Assembly (NCBI RefSeq): GCF_023700755.1
Contig: NZ_JAMKOJ010000004.1
Coordinates: 372,001 to 436,000 of the forward strand
Direction: 5' to 3'
DNA: 64,000 bases
DNA from: Allorhizobium sonneratiae
GTDB taxonomy: Bacteria > Pseudomonadota > Alphaproteobacteria > Rhizobiales > Rhizobiaceae
This document shows, in pieces, positions 17,801 to 25,448 of the stretch. The notes under the pieces are model-generated. The model did no database searches. It was not told the DNA's origin and was given only the letters and a program-made list of their open reading frames with translations. Made by a program: the position numbers and the translations under genes. The first letter of the stretch is position 1. Each line of letters opens with the position of its first letter.

Positions 17801-17903
17801 TCGGCAGAGAGAACATCGATTTCAGTCCAAGCACCAGGATGAGCAGGCTCACCACCAGCGCCAGAACCGGGCGACGAACGAAAATATCCGTGAAGCTTTT
17901 CAT
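14808..17903 (-). CDS. RND multidrug efflux permease (HAE1 family, inner membrane)
   Basis: A 1031-residue resistance-nodulation-division transporter using the proton gradient to pump drugs or other toxic molecules across the envelope. The start MKSFTDIFVRRPVLALVVSLLILVLGL is the first transmembrane helix and the paired intramembrane aspartates sit in LVVDDAIIVVEGVNRHMEEG near residue 405. Two large periplasmic loops and 12 helices fit the AcrB/MexB scaffold, and the layout is nearer MexI/MuxB-type pumps without a long C-terminal tail. The adaptor gene lies 9 bp upstream, in the same operon. No outer-membrane factor gene is adjacent, so the pump must borrow one. Long open frames on the opposite strand here are codon mirrors. 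Confidence 0.93.
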   Translation of the reverse strand: MKSFTDIFVRRPVLALVVSLLILVLGLKSMFSLPILQYPRTQNAIVTVTTTYAGADSDIIAGFITTPLENAIAQANGIDYMTSTSQTGTSTITVNLRLNYDSGKALTEINTKVNSVINQLPSGAQQPTLTLKVGQTIDAMYMGFSSDVLDANQVTDYLTRVVQPKLQAVEGVQTAELLGAKKFALRAWLDPVKMAAYGLSASDVKTALTSNDYISGLGTTKGNLIQVNLSSSTNLHTLAEYKNLIVKQVNNATIHLSDIANVTLGSDDYDSATSFNGKRAVYIGIQVAPTANLLNVINGVKAVFPEIKAQLPSGIDGQIIYDSTDFVNSSINEVIHTLFEAGLIVTVVVFLFLGSWRAVLIPIVAIPLSLIGTFAMMLFLGFSINLLTLLAMVLAIGLVVDDAIIVVEGVNRHMEEGMKPFNAALQAARDLGSPIIAMTVVLIAVYVPVGFQGGLTGALFTEFAFTLAGAVTVSAILALTLSPMNCAYLLKPITRESKTLEARIVHLIDRVMGAVTRTYRRMLESTLKTLPVVVTFGLIVLCSLYWLYSSSTSELAPEEDQGVILTLTTPSPTATLNQKLFYAKQAYDIYAKQPETKVVFQISTPAQDIAGWVLKPWDERTQTTKTLQPMIQQELNKIAGVQTVAFQPAPLPGSNGLPIQFVISTTGDFSQLNDVSQKFMADALKTGQFIFLSNDLKLNQPQVNIVFDREKVAQMGLNMSDVGAALATMLGGNYTGYFSLDGRSYKVIPQVQQDYRLNPEQVLNYYINTSTGTTIPLSTVAHIETETVPQSRNHFQQLNAATISGVAMPGVAMGTAIDTLKSLAAKTLPQGYTVDYGGQSRQLEQESGGFVNTFMFALIIIFLALSALFNSFRDPIVILVSVPMSLAGALIFISIGVGGASLNIYTQVGLVTLMGLISKHGILMVEVANEHRNAGMDKRHSIIEAATVRLRPILMTTAAMVLGVIPLITATGAGAASRFNMGLVIATGLAIGTLFTLFVVPAAYILIASGPAKAHEDDVEVHGGEPTPAGH

Positions 17904-17912
17904 GGTTCAGCC

Positions 17913-19037
17913 CTATTGATCGACGATCTGCGGCGCATTTTCGGCAGTCGGAACATGACTGTTGTCAATCATAACAGGGGTACCGTTGCGCAGCTTCAGC
18001 TGACCAGCCACAACCACTGTATCGCCCTTGTTGATACCGCTGGTGATGGCAACATTGTCGCCGCGCGTGTCCCCGGTCTTGACGAAGACCTGCTTGACCG
18101 TTTTTTGGCCCTTCTCGGTGCCGGATGTGTTTTCAACGACGAACACACTGTCACCATAAGGATTGTAGACAATGGCCGTCTGCGGCAGCGTGATGAACTG
18201 TTTTTCATTGCCGATCGAGATCGTCACCCGGGCGAACATGCCCGGCAGCAGCAGCTTTTCCGGGTTTTTCAGCACAGCCCGGACCTGCACGTTGCGCGAG
18301 GTGGAATCGACCTTGGAGTTGATGGCGGAGATTTCGCCGTCAAAGGTCTTGCCGGGGAAGGCATCGACCGTCAACTTCACCGGCTGGCCCACCTTGAGCT
18401 CGCTGATCCTCTGCTGCGGCAGGTAGATATCGACATGCAGCAGATCGAGCGCCTGCAGCGTGACGATGGTCGTGCCCGCTGTCAGATATTCACCGACATC
18501 GACGGCGCGGATGCCCAGACGCCCGGAATAGGGTGCTTTCAGCGTCTTTTCGCTGAGCACCGCCGCCTGCTGGTCAACGAGCGCCGTGGCGTTCTTCAGA
18601 TTGGCCTTGTCGGTATCGACCGTGGCCTGGCTGACGCCGTTATATTTGAACTGTTCCTGATCGCGCTTCAGCGTGATGGCGTAATTGTCGGCCGTTGCCT
18701 GCAGCGATTGCAGCTTGGCAATGTCGTCATCGGCGTAAAGCTGCAGCAGCGTCTGGCCTTCCTTCACGTCATCGCCGTTCTTGAAACTGATGTTCTGGAC
18801 AATGCCGGACACCTGAAGGGCAAGATCGGCGCCGCGCTCGGCTCCGAGCGTACCGACAGCCTGGATCTGGTCCTGCCAGTTCGTCACATTCGCAACAGTC
18901 GTCGAGACGGTTTGAGGCGGATTGCTCATACTCGCCATGACCTTCTGAATGATCCCGGCCTTGAAATTCTGAAACCAGAAAAGCCCGCCCAAAACCGCTC
19001 CTGTTGCAAGCAGCATGATAATCATCCGCTTGATCAT
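17913..19037 (-). CDS. RND efflux periplasmic adaptor (membrane fusion protein)
   Basis: About 374 residues: an N-terminal membrane anchor (MIIMLLATGAVLGGLFWF), biotinyl-lipoyl-like halves (GIVQNISFKNGDDVKEGQTLLQL and LKAPYSGRLGIRAVDVGEYL), an alpha-hairpin between them, and a beta-barrel region rich in short strands (LLPGMFARVTISIG). It bridges the inner-membrane pump and an outer-membrane channel. The ATG at 19037 has AAGGA at good spacing; an upstream TTG at 19046 is less likely. It is the first gene of a two-gene operon. No regulator is directly adjacent; a 0.9-kb gene-free stretch lies upstream. Confidence 0.92.
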   Translation of the reverse strand: MIKRMIIMLLATGAVLGGLFWFQNFKAGIIQKVMASMSNPPQTVSTTVANVTNWQDQIQAVGTLGAERGADLALQVSGIVQNISFKNGDDVKEGQTLLQLYADDDIAKLQSLQATADNYAITLKRDQEQFKYNGVSQATVDTDKANLKNATALVDQQAAVLSEKTLKAPYSGRLGIRAVDVGEYLTAGTTIVTLQALDLLHVDIYLPQQRISELKVGQPVKLTVDAFPGKTFDGEISAINSKVDSTSRNVQVRAVLKNPEKLLLPGMFARVTISIGNEKQFITLPQTAIVYNPYGDSVFVVENTSGTEKGQKTVKQVFVKTGDTRGDNVAITSGINKGDTVVVAGQLKLRNGTPVMIDNSHVPTAENAPQIVDQ

Positions 19038-19533
19038 TACGCTCAATCCTTTCTAATTTAAGCGTTTATTCACCGCTTACCCATGTTGGCCGCTATGTTC
19101 TGAAGGCAAATAGCAAGAGAAACTTGCCGAAGATCCGTCAGATGCAACTTATATCCAAAATGCTTGCAATTTTATTGTCGTTGATCTTATCGGGAAACAA
19201 CATGAGATTTACCTCTGACTGCGACCACCCTCGACACATAATCCTGTCAGGCTCTGTTTCTTTTTGTGCCGAGAGGCCCTCAATTCCCGTTGCGCATCTG
19301 AAAGGCCCATCAGATATGAGAGAGCCTGTTGCAGTGCCTAATCTATCGCCGACTAAATTGAACCGAACCGTTCAGTATGGCGATAAATGCAATGGAATGA
19401 TGATGAAAGTCAAGAGGGCATTGCAACATGAAACATAGCTGTGCCACAAGGTGCGGGAAAGATGAAAACGATCCCGGCAGCCCTGCACCTGACGGCCTCC
19501 ATCGGGAAGCTTTTTCCTGTTGTTTTCCTAAAG

Positions 19534-19635
19534 CATGTCGCGTTTTCGTGTCCTCGATAAAACGATAACGGACATAAGAGAAACAAGGACTTGAGGCCCC
19601 ATGACTGAGGCTGACAAGCCGCAAGCCGCTTAACA
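19534..19635. repeat. Unnamed repeat family, copy B
   Basis: Starts CATGTCGCGTTTTCGTGTCC, then GGACATAAGAGAAACAAGGACTT and ends GAGGCTGACAAGCCGCAAGC. It aligns word for word, with small indels, with copy A at 7184-7285. Both copies begin with a short inverted pair around GTGTCC/GGACAT. Confidence 0.6.
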
Positions 19636-19781
19636 CAATCGTGCGTTTTATCAAGTGCACATAAGATGCTGTAACAGTTTCAATCGGCTGCATCATTTTG
19701 ACCTTCAATCTCAACCGGCTGAACGAATGATGCAGTATCGCAATTCCAGCAAAGGCGTAACACGGTGTTGCCTCTGGGCTT

Positions 19782-19838
19782 GCGTGGAAACAGAAAGTGA
19801 GAGCGTTTCTACCTTGCCGTGAAACACTGACACGCTCC
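19782..19838. repeat. RIME-type fragment
   Basis: GCGTGGAAACAGAAAGTGAG followed by AGCGTTTCTACC and GTGAAACACTGACACGCTCC corresponds to the right arm of the RIME elements at 2928 and 50965; the left arm is missing or too diverged to see. Confidence 0.5.
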
Positions 19839-19888
19839 AAGGCCGGATCAAAGCGGCAATATTCCTTGCCAAATCGATAGAATCCGAT

Positions 19889-19933
19889 ATTGTCACGTTA
19901 CTAAGGCATTTTTCCAAAAAATATCGTGACAAT
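19889..19933. promoter_or_regulatory. Inverted repeat upstream of orphan repA
   Basis: ATTGTCACG (19889-19897) and CGTGACAAT (19925-19933) form a 9-bp inverted repeat ending 20 bp before the repA start at 19954. The same word ATTGTCACG occurs at 35372-35380 upstream of the second repA. A RepA autoregulatory operator is the simplest reading, but it is inference. Confidence 0.55.
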
Positions 19934-19953
19934 CAGGTTTTGGGACAAGACTC

Positions 19954-21126
19954 ATGACAATGACCTCGCTGGACTCCGTCTCAAGCTTTGCGGATATCAT
20001 TCTCGATCAGGGGGATGAGATTTCCTCCAAGCTCGACCTCCTGCGCATCGAGCGCTTTCCCCCCAATGCGCAAAAGACCCTGCGCCAGTTTTCTCTGGCG
20101 GAGGTCGCGGATTTTATCGGCGTGTCGCAAAGTTATCTGAAGAAGCTGCATCTGTCCGGCAAGGGGGTCGAACCGAGCGTGACCTCCACCGGACGACGCT
20201 TCTATACCGCGTCCCAGATGGATGATCTGCGCGCCCTGCTCGACCGGGTGCCGCATCGCCGCGACGGTGAAAAGCTTCAGGTGATTGCCGTCGTCAATTT
20301 CAAGGGCGGCTCGGGCAAAACGACGACCTCGGCCCATCTGGCGCAGTATCTGGCGCTGCGCGGCTTTCGCACGCTGGCGGTCGATCTCGACCCGCAGGCC
20401 TCGCTGACTGCCCTTTACGGCATTCAGCCGGAGCTGGACAACAAGCCGTCCTTTTACGAGGCCATCCGCTATGATGGTGAGCGGCGTCCGGTGTCCGAGG
20501 TGATCCAGCCGACCAATTTTCCCAATCTCGATATCGTACCCGCCAATCTCGAATTGCAGGAATATGAATATGAGACGCCGCTGGCCATGCAGCGCCGCGA
20601 CAGCAATGAGGGCAAGCTGTTCTACACCCGCATCGGCGCAAGCCTTGCCGAAGTCGAAGACCGCTATGATGTGGTGGTGATCGACTGCCCGCCGCAGCTT
20701 GGCTATCTCACACTGACGGCGCTGACGGCGGCCACCTCGGTGCTGATCACCGTGCATCCGCAAATGCTCGACATCATGTCCATGTCGCAATTCCTGTTGA
20801 TGCTGGGCGGCATTTTGAAAAGCGTCGAAGGTGCCGGGGTCAATGTCTCGCTCGACTGGTTCCGCTATCTGATCACCCGTTACGAGCCGATGGACATTCC
20901 CCAGCAGCAGATGGTTGGCTTCATGCAGTCGATGTTTGCCCGGCAGATGATGAAGAACCCGATGGTCAAATCCACGGCGGTCTCCGATGCGGGTCTGACC
21001 AAGCAGACGCTCTATGAAGTCGACCGCGCGCAATTTACCCCCTCCACCTATGACCGCGCCCGCGAAGCCATGGATGCCGTCAACGCCGAAGTGGTCGATC
21101 TCATTTTACAGGCCTGGGGGCGCTGA
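19954..21126 (+). CDS. RepA-type ParA partition ATPase (orphan repAB pair)
   Basis: A 390-residue member of the RepA family of repABC replicons. An N-terminal helix-turn-helix region (FSLAEVADFIGVSQSYLKKL, ~46-65) is followed by the deviant Walker A KGGSGKTTT (~117-125), the A' motif DLDPQAS (~144-150) and the Walker B VVVIDCPPQ. In repABC systems RepA partitions the plasmid with RepB and represses its own operon. RepB follows after 98 bp, but no repC or antisense-RNA region comes after it. The pair is distinct in sequence from the repA at 35611. It could stabilise the replicon, be a relic of a merged plasmid, or act as a decoy. Confidence 0.9.
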   Translation: MTMTSLDSVSSFADIILDQGDEISSKLDLLRIERFPPNAQKTLRQFSLAEVADFIGVSQSYLKKLHLSGKGVEPSVTSTGRRFYTASQMDDLRALLDRVPHRRDGEKLQVIAVVNFKGGSGKTTTSAHLAQYLALRGFRTLAVDLDPQASLTALYGIQPELDNKPSFYEAIRYDGERRPVSEVIQPTNFPNLDIVPANLELQEYEYETPLAMQRRDSNEGKLFYTRIGASLAEVEDRYDVVVIDCPPQLGYLTLTALTAATSVLITVHPQMLDIMSMSQFLLMLGGILKSVEGAGVNVSLDWFRYLITRYEPMDIPQQQMVGFMQSMFARQMMKNPMVKSTAVSDAGLTKQTLYEVDRAQFTPSTYDRAREAMDAVNAEVVDLILQAWGR

Positions 21127-21224
21127 GATGGGAAACCACGTTTCAGGGGCTTTATTGTCAGCCGTACAAATGGCCAGTTTCACCAACAATTCCATAGGCT
21201 TGTTCTTTCGGGGAGATCAGTGAC

Positions 21225-22208
21225 ATGGCGCGCAAGGATGTGTTTGCCAATATCAATTCCATGCAGCCCGCCGCCGAGCGGCGCAGCTCGCCCGGTTACG
21301 CCACCCGCGGTGCCAGCCGCTCCATGGTCAACTCCTTGAGCGAGTTGGCGGAAAAGGCCGCACTGGCCGATCAGGCCGTGGCGGGCGAAAAAGTGGTGGA
21401 GATCGATCCGGCGCTGATCGACCCCTCCTTCATCACTGAGCGGATGGAAGAGGATGAGGCCGCCTTTGCCGAACTGGTCGAGGCCATTCGCGAGCGTGGA
21501 CAGGATACGCCGGTGCTGTTGCGCCCGCACCCGGATGAGGAAGGCCGCTTCCAGACCGTGTTCGGCCATCGCCGCGTGCGGGTGGCGAAACATCTGCAAA
21601 GACCGGTCAAGGCCGTGGTCAAGGATGTGTCGGATGTCGATCATATCATTGCCCAGGGGCAGGAAAACTCCGCCCGCGAAAATCTGTCCTTCATCGAGCG
21701 TGCCTGTTTTGCCCAGAACCTGATCGCGCTGGGCCATGAGCGGCGCGTGGTGCAGCTGGCGCTTTCCGTCGATGCGCCGATGCTGACGCGGATGCTGTCG
21801 GTGGCAGGCCGCATTCCCGCCGATGTCATTGCCGCCATCGGCCCGGCCAAGAGCGTGGGCCGCGACCGCTGGCTGGATCTTGTACAGGAAATCGAGCCGC
21901 CCAAGGCGCTGGCGCTGGCGCGCGAGATCATCCTTGCCGACGGTTTTCAGGATGCGCCTTCCGAAGCCCGCTTCGACAGATTGGCCGGTGAGCTGAAAAA
22001 AGCCCGCCGCCCGGCAAAAAAGACCAGCCCGGTAGGCGAGTGGGTGTCGCAGGATGCAGCCCTCAAGGCGGAATACAAGACCAGCGGCCGCAGTTTTTCA
22101 CTGGCGCTGAAATCGCGCGATGCCGCCCGTTTCGGCGCCTATCTCGCCGACAATCTTGAGCGTCTGCACGAGGAATTCAAACGCGCCCGTCAGGACGAGG
22201 AGGGCTGA
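21225..22208 (+). CDS. RepB-type ParB partition protein (orphan repAB pair)
   Basis: A 327-residue ParB/RepB protein with the family box GHRRVRVAKHL (~114) and QENSARENLSFIERACFAQ (~146-164), followed by a helix-turn-helix region (ALSVDAPMLTRMLSVAGRIP). Such proteins bind the parS centromere and recruit RepA. The ATG has GGGGAGATCAGTGAC upstream. A hairpin terminator at 22242 closes the unit, so repC has been lost or was never present here. No GTTCCCCGCGGGGAAC-like palindrome was found nearby, so its own centromere, if any, is not identified. Confidence 0.9.
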   Translation: MARKDVFANINSMQPAAERRSSPGYATRGASRSMVNSLSELAEKAALADQAVAGEKVVEIDPALIDPSFITERMEEDEAAFAELVEAIRERGQDTPVLLRPHPDEEGRFQTVFGHRRVRVAKHLQRPVKAVVKDVSDVDHIIAQGQENSARENLSFIERACFAQNLIALGHERRVVQLALSVDAPMLTRMLSVAGRIPADVIAAIGPAKSVGRDRWLDLVQEIEPPKALALAREIILADGFQDAPSEARFDRLAGELKKARRPAKKTSPVGEWVSQDAALKAEYKTSGRSFSLALKSRDAARFGAYLADNLERLHEEFKRARQDEEG

Positions 22209-22241
22209 GCGAAGCCCGCCATTCACCCTCCCCTTCATCAC

Positions 22242-22273
22242 AAGCCCGCTTCACTGAAGCGGGCTTTTTTTAT
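22242..22273 (+). terminator. Intrinsic terminator after orphan repB
   Basis: AAGCCCGCTTCA, a very short loop, then TGAAGCGGGCTT running into a T-tract: a 12-bp GC-rich stem ending in seven or more T residues, starting 33 bp after the repB stop. Confidence 0.92.
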
Positions 22274-22501
22274 GGGAACGCGCCAGCAATGCCTTAATCA
22301 GGTCTTTCTCATGGAACAATTCGGGCGAGATTGTGTTGACCCCATCTCCAGCATGATCTGCCCGGCCTGCTTCTCTTTGGCTCCGGCCTCTTCCTTCCGG
22401 ACTGAACCGGCTCCCGTCACGATCATGCGTCCATACGAAAAGGTGGCGATATGCCGGGCAATACCCGTGACCCGACATCTCCTCACCCTCAGGAGTGGTC
22501 G

Positions 22502-22639
22502 ATGAATAAGACGTTTTTCTGGCTGGCGCTTGTCGCCGTGGCTGTCCTTGTCCTCCTTCTCTTCTACAGTCTGCGGGATGCAGATCCCCCCTCACCCCAA
22601 CAGCAACCCTCACCCCACGCTCTGGAGCAAAGCCAGTAA
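22502..22639 (+). CDS. Small single-span membrane protein
   Basis: A 45-residue protein starting at the ATG at 22502 with AGGAG six bases upstream. After MNKTFF comes one hydrophobic segment (WLALVAVAVLVLLLFY), then a short charged turn (SLRDAD) and a Pro/Gln/Ser-rich tail. It ends 11 bp before the glucose dehydrogenase gene, so the two are probably co-transcribed. No family is recognised. An assembly or regulatory partner of the membrane dehydrogenase is possible, but only position suggests it. Confidence 0.55.
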   Translation: MNKTFFWLALVAVAVLVLLLFYSLRDADPPSPQQQPSPHALEQSQ

Positions 22640-22650
22640 GGAGATGAATC

Positions 22651-24987
22651 GTGGCTGTTACCATAACCTCTATCTTGTTCGCCCTGATCGGTGTTTTTCT
22701 CACAGGCGGCGGCCTCTGGCTGGTGCTTCTGGGCGGAAGCTGGTTTTATCTTTTTGCCGGTCTCATGTTCCTGCTGACAGGCTTTCTGCTCTATCGTCGC
22801 CGCTCATCGGCTTTTCCCGTTTATGCGTTGCTGGTGATCGTCTCGCTTGCCTGGGCGTTATGGGAAGTGGGGCTGGACTGGTGGCAGCTTGCGCCGCGCG
22901 GCGGCGTGATCATTCTGCTCGGTCTTTGGCTTCTCACGCCCTGGATATGCCGTCCTCTCAGCCGTGCTGAACACCGCTATCGCCTGCCCTGGTCGCTGGC
23001 CGGAGCCAACCTGATTGCGATTATTGTTGCGGTCGTGTCGATGGTCGTGCCCTCCAACGATCTTTCCGGTTCGCTGCCGACGCTTGCTGCCACGGCCTCC
23101 CCTGCCTATGGCGGTGATGTGCCGGATGGTGAATGGCACCAATATGGCCGCACACCTTTTGGCCAACGCTATTCTCCGCTGACCCAGATCAACACCACCA
23201 ATGTCGATCACCTCAAGGTCGCCTGGGAATATGAAACCGGCGATAAGAAACAGCCGGACGATGTTGGCGAAACCACCTATGAGATTACGCCGTTGAAAAT
23301 CGGCGATACGCTTTATCTGTGCACACCGCATAACTGGGCCATTGCGCTGGATGCGCGAACCGGCAAACAGAAATGGAAATTCGATCCGCATGTCGGTTTC
23401 AACAATCAGCGTCAGCACCAGACCTGCCGCGGTGTCAGCTATTATCGTGACACGGCCGCAACACCCGGTCAGTCCTGCGCGCAGCGCATCTATCTGCCCA
23501 CCTCCGATGCACGGCTGATTGCGCTGGATGCCGAAACCGGCGTGGTCTGCGAAGGCTTTGCCGACAATGGCGCGCTGCATCTCGAACAGCATATGAAATA
23601 CAAGCCGAAGGGCTATTATTACTCAACCTCGCCGCCGGTCATTGTCGGGCATGAGATCATCATTGGCGGCTCCGTCAACGACAATTACTCGCTTCAGGAA
23701 CAGTCCGGCGTCATCCGTGCCTTTGATGTCGATACGGGCCGATTGCTGTGGAACTGGGATGCGGGCAATCCTGAAAAGACTGCGCCGCTTGGCCCGGGCG
23801 AAACCTATACGACCAATTCGCCGAACAGCTGGTCGGTGTTCAGCGTCGATCAGCAATTGGGCCTCGTCTATATCCCGCTCGGCAATCAGGTGCCTGACCA
23901 GCTCGGCATGAACCGCAGCGCCAATGTGGAGAAATATTCCTCCTCCATCGTCGCCCTCGACATCAACACCGGGCAGGTGCGCTGGGTGCAGCAATTCGTC
24001 CATCACGATCTGTGGGATATGGATGTGCCAGCCCAGCCGGTGCTGTTCAACCTGACGAAAAAGGACGGCACCGTCATTCCCGCCCTCGTCGCGCCAACCA
24101 AGCAGGGTGATATTTACGTGCTCGACCGGCGCACCGGCCAGCCGATCTTTCCCGTCAAGGAGCTTCCCGCCCCCGGCGGCGCAATTCAGGGCGATCACAC
24201 CGCCCCCACCCAGCCGAAATCCAGCATCAGCTTTTCCCCGCCAAAGCTGACGGGCAAAAACATGTGGGGCATCACGCTGTTCGACCAGCTTGCCTGCCGC
24301 ATCGAGTTTCACCGGTATCGCTATGAGGGGCGTTATACGCCGCCCTCGCTTCAGGGCAGCATCATCTATCCCGGCAATTTCGGCACCTTCAACTGGGGCA
24401 GTGTGGCGGTCGATCCTGAGCGGCAGGTCATGTTTGGCATGCCGACCTATCTCGCCTTCATTTCTCGCCTGGTGCCGGCGGCTGACATGCCGGCGAAAAA
24501 CGCCAGCGACAAGGCCAGCGAACACGGGCTGAACCGCAATACCGGCGCAGCTTATGGCGTCTATCTCGGTCCCTTCCTCAGCCCGCTGAAAATTCCCTGC
24601 CAGGCGCCGCCATGGGGCTATGTTGCAGGTGTCGATCTCACCACCGGCAAGATCGTCTACAAGCACAAGAACGGCACCGTCTACGACATGACGCCGCTGC
24701 CGCTGCCCTTCAAGGTGGGTGTGCCCGGTATTGGCGGACCGATCATCACCAAGGGCGGGGTCGCCTTCCTTGCCGCCGCCGTCGATGATTATCTGCGCGC
24801 CTATGATGTCACCACCGGCAAGCAGATCTGGCAGGCGCGCCTGCCCGCCGGCGGACAGGCAACGCCCATGACCTATAAGGCCAGCGACAACAAGCAGTAT
24901 GTGGTGATCGTGGCTGGCGGCCATGGCTCGATCGGTACCAAGCCGGGCGATTATGTCATTGCCTATCGTCTGCCCGACCAGACCTGA
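22651..24987 (+). CDS. gcd: Membrane-bound PQQ-dependent glucose dehydrogenase
   Basis: A 778-residue quinoprotein. Five hydrophobic segments occupy roughly residues 1-140 (the membrane anchor of Gcd-type enzymes). A periplasmic eight-bladed propeller follows, with DGEWHQYGRTPFGQRYSPLTQIN at its start and VQQFVHHDLWDMDVPAQPVL in the middle, a family hallmark near the active-site Asp and ubiquinone pathway. It oxidises glucose (and some other aldoses) to the lactone, passing electrons to ubiquinone. GTG start at 22651 with AAGGAG upstream. PQQ biosynthesis genes are not in the window. Gluconate formed could feed the idonate/gluconate regulon at 0.6-7 kb. Quinate dehydrogenase is a related but less likely alternative. 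Confidence 0.9.
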   Translation: MAVTITSILFALIGVFLTGGGLWLVLLGGSWFYLFAGLMFLLTGFLLYRRRSSAFPVYALLVIVSLAWALWEVGLDWWQLAPRGGVIILLGLWLLTPWICRPLSRAEHRYRLPWSLAGANLIAIIVAVVSMVVPSNDLSGSLPTLAATASPAYGGDVPDGEWHQYGRTPFGQRYSPLTQINTTNVDHLKVAWEYETGDKKQPDDVGETTYEITPLKIGDTLYLCTPHNWAIALDARTGKQKWKFDPHVGFNNQRQHQTCRGVSYYRDTAATPGQSCAQRIYLPTSDARLIALDAETGVVCEGFADNGALHLEQHMKYKPKGYYYSTSPPVIVGHEIIIGGSVNDNYSLQEQSGVIRAFDVDTGRLLWNWDAGNPEKTAPLGPGETYTTNSPNSWSVFSVDQQLGLVYIPLGNQVPDQLGMNRSANVEKYSSSIVALDINTGQVRWVQQFVHHDLWDMDVPAQPVLFNLTKKDGTVIPALVAPTKQGDIYVLDRRTGQPIFPVKELPAPGGAIQGDHTAPTQPKSSISFSPPKLTGKNMWGITLFDQLACRIEFHRYRYEGRYTPPSLQGSIIYPGNFGTFNWGSVAVDPERQVMFGMPTYLAFISRLVPAADMPAKNASDKASEHGLNRNTGAAYGVYLGPFLSPLKIPCQAPPWGYVAGVDLTTGKIVYKHKNGTVYDMTPLPLPFKVGVPGIGGPIITKGGVAFLAAAVDDYLRAYDVTTGKQIWQARLPAGGQATPMTYKASDNKQYVVIVAGGHGSIGTKPGDYVIAYRLPDQT

Positions 24988-24996
24988 CGGGATGAC

Positions 24997-25032
24997 CCAG
25001 ATCTGACACCAGATCTGACACCAGATCTGACA
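24997..25032. repeat. Three tandem copies of a 12-bp unit
   Basis: CCAGATCTGACA occurs at 24997-25008, 25009-25020 and 25021-25032 with no mismatch, starting 10 bp after the gcd stop. AGATCT in each unit is itself a palindrome. A fourth, partial match (ATCTGACAA) forms the loop of the next hairpin. Confidence 0.9.
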
Positions 25033-25034
25033 GA

Positions 25035-25073
25035 GTCCATCGCCATGCGATCTGACAACGCATGGCGATGGAC
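25035..25073 (+). terminator. Strong hairpin downstream of gcd
   Basis: GTCCATCGCCATGCG (25035-25049) pairs perfectly with CGCATGGCGATGGAC (25059-25073) around the loop ATCTGACAA. There is no following T-run, so this may be a 3'-end-stabilising structure or a factor-dependent terminator rather than a classical intrinsic one. Confidence 0.65.
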
Positions 25074-25375
25074 ACAGCCGGACACAACTATAAACCTATT
25101 GTCTGGAACCTTTGCCGCATTCCATTGTTGTGGGAAAACAGGTCATCTGCACAGCGGCGGTTTGAACAGACCGGCGCATAAGATGAAAATCAATGCCTGA
25201 AAAGGCTTGCGCGCATGTGCGTGTCAGACAAAGCGGCAATCTCCGCACAGTCCCAACTCTCTGGCTCCAAACCTATGGCGCCGTCGTTTTATAAAATAAA
25301 CACAGGATATCAGGACATAAGAAACACCAGCATTTTCCCGTGATCTGGGGGAACGGATGCACAGTCTTCAAGACC

Positions 25376-25402
25376 AGAGCCGGGTAGGGGCCGGGCTCTT
25401 TG
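25376..25402 (+). terminator. Possible attenuator hairpin in the sigma-gene leader
   Basis: AGAGCC...GGCTCT around a G-rich loop, followed by TTTGT. It lies about 50 bp before the ECF sigma gene and could be a weak terminator for upstream transcription or an attenuator. Confidence 0.4.
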
Positions 25403-25448
25403 TCAACTGCATCCCTGCGTCCGAACCTCGACACCGAAAGGAACCATC

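Larger units (their letters stand above)
19038..19953. other. 916-bp region without a convincing gene, upstream of orphan repA
   Basis: It should hold the promoter of the efflux operon (minus strand) and that of the orphan repA (plus strand). Features seen are copy B of the unnamed repeat family (19534-19635), a RIME fragment (19782-19838) and an inverted repeat ATTGTCACG/CGTGACAAT (19889-19933). A short open frame at 19124-19438 has no ribosome site or recognisable product. Confidence 0.65.
24988..25448. other. 461-bp region with tandem repeats and hairpins, no gene
   Basis: No coding region is supported. It contains three perfect tandem 12-bp units (24997-25032), a 15-bp-stem hairpin (25035-25073), and a second hairpin (25376-25402) in the leader of the sigma-factor gene. 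AT-rich sequence around 25280-25325 may hold the sigma-gene promoter. Confidence 0.7.

Noticed and set aside
16386-19061. 891-residue open frame on the plus strand opposite the RND pump genes
   Set aside because: It mirrors the codon positions of the strongly supported adaptor and permease genes, is full of Arg/His/Gly runs typical of GC-rich antisense frames, and matches no family.
19124-19438. 104-residue open frame in the gap upstream of the orphan repA
   Set aside because: No ribosome site, no recognisable domain, and composition unlike the surrounding genes; the region is better explained as promoter and repeat DNA.
22272-22505. 77-residue open frame between the repB terminator and the small membrane peptide
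   Set aside because: It starts inside the T-run of the terminator region, has no ribosome site and overlaps the true start at 22502.
25346-25375. GGAAC-type EcfG promoter upstream of the sigma gene
   Set aside because: GGGGAACGG is present, but no CGTT element is found at the required spacing, so the promoter cannot be claimed.
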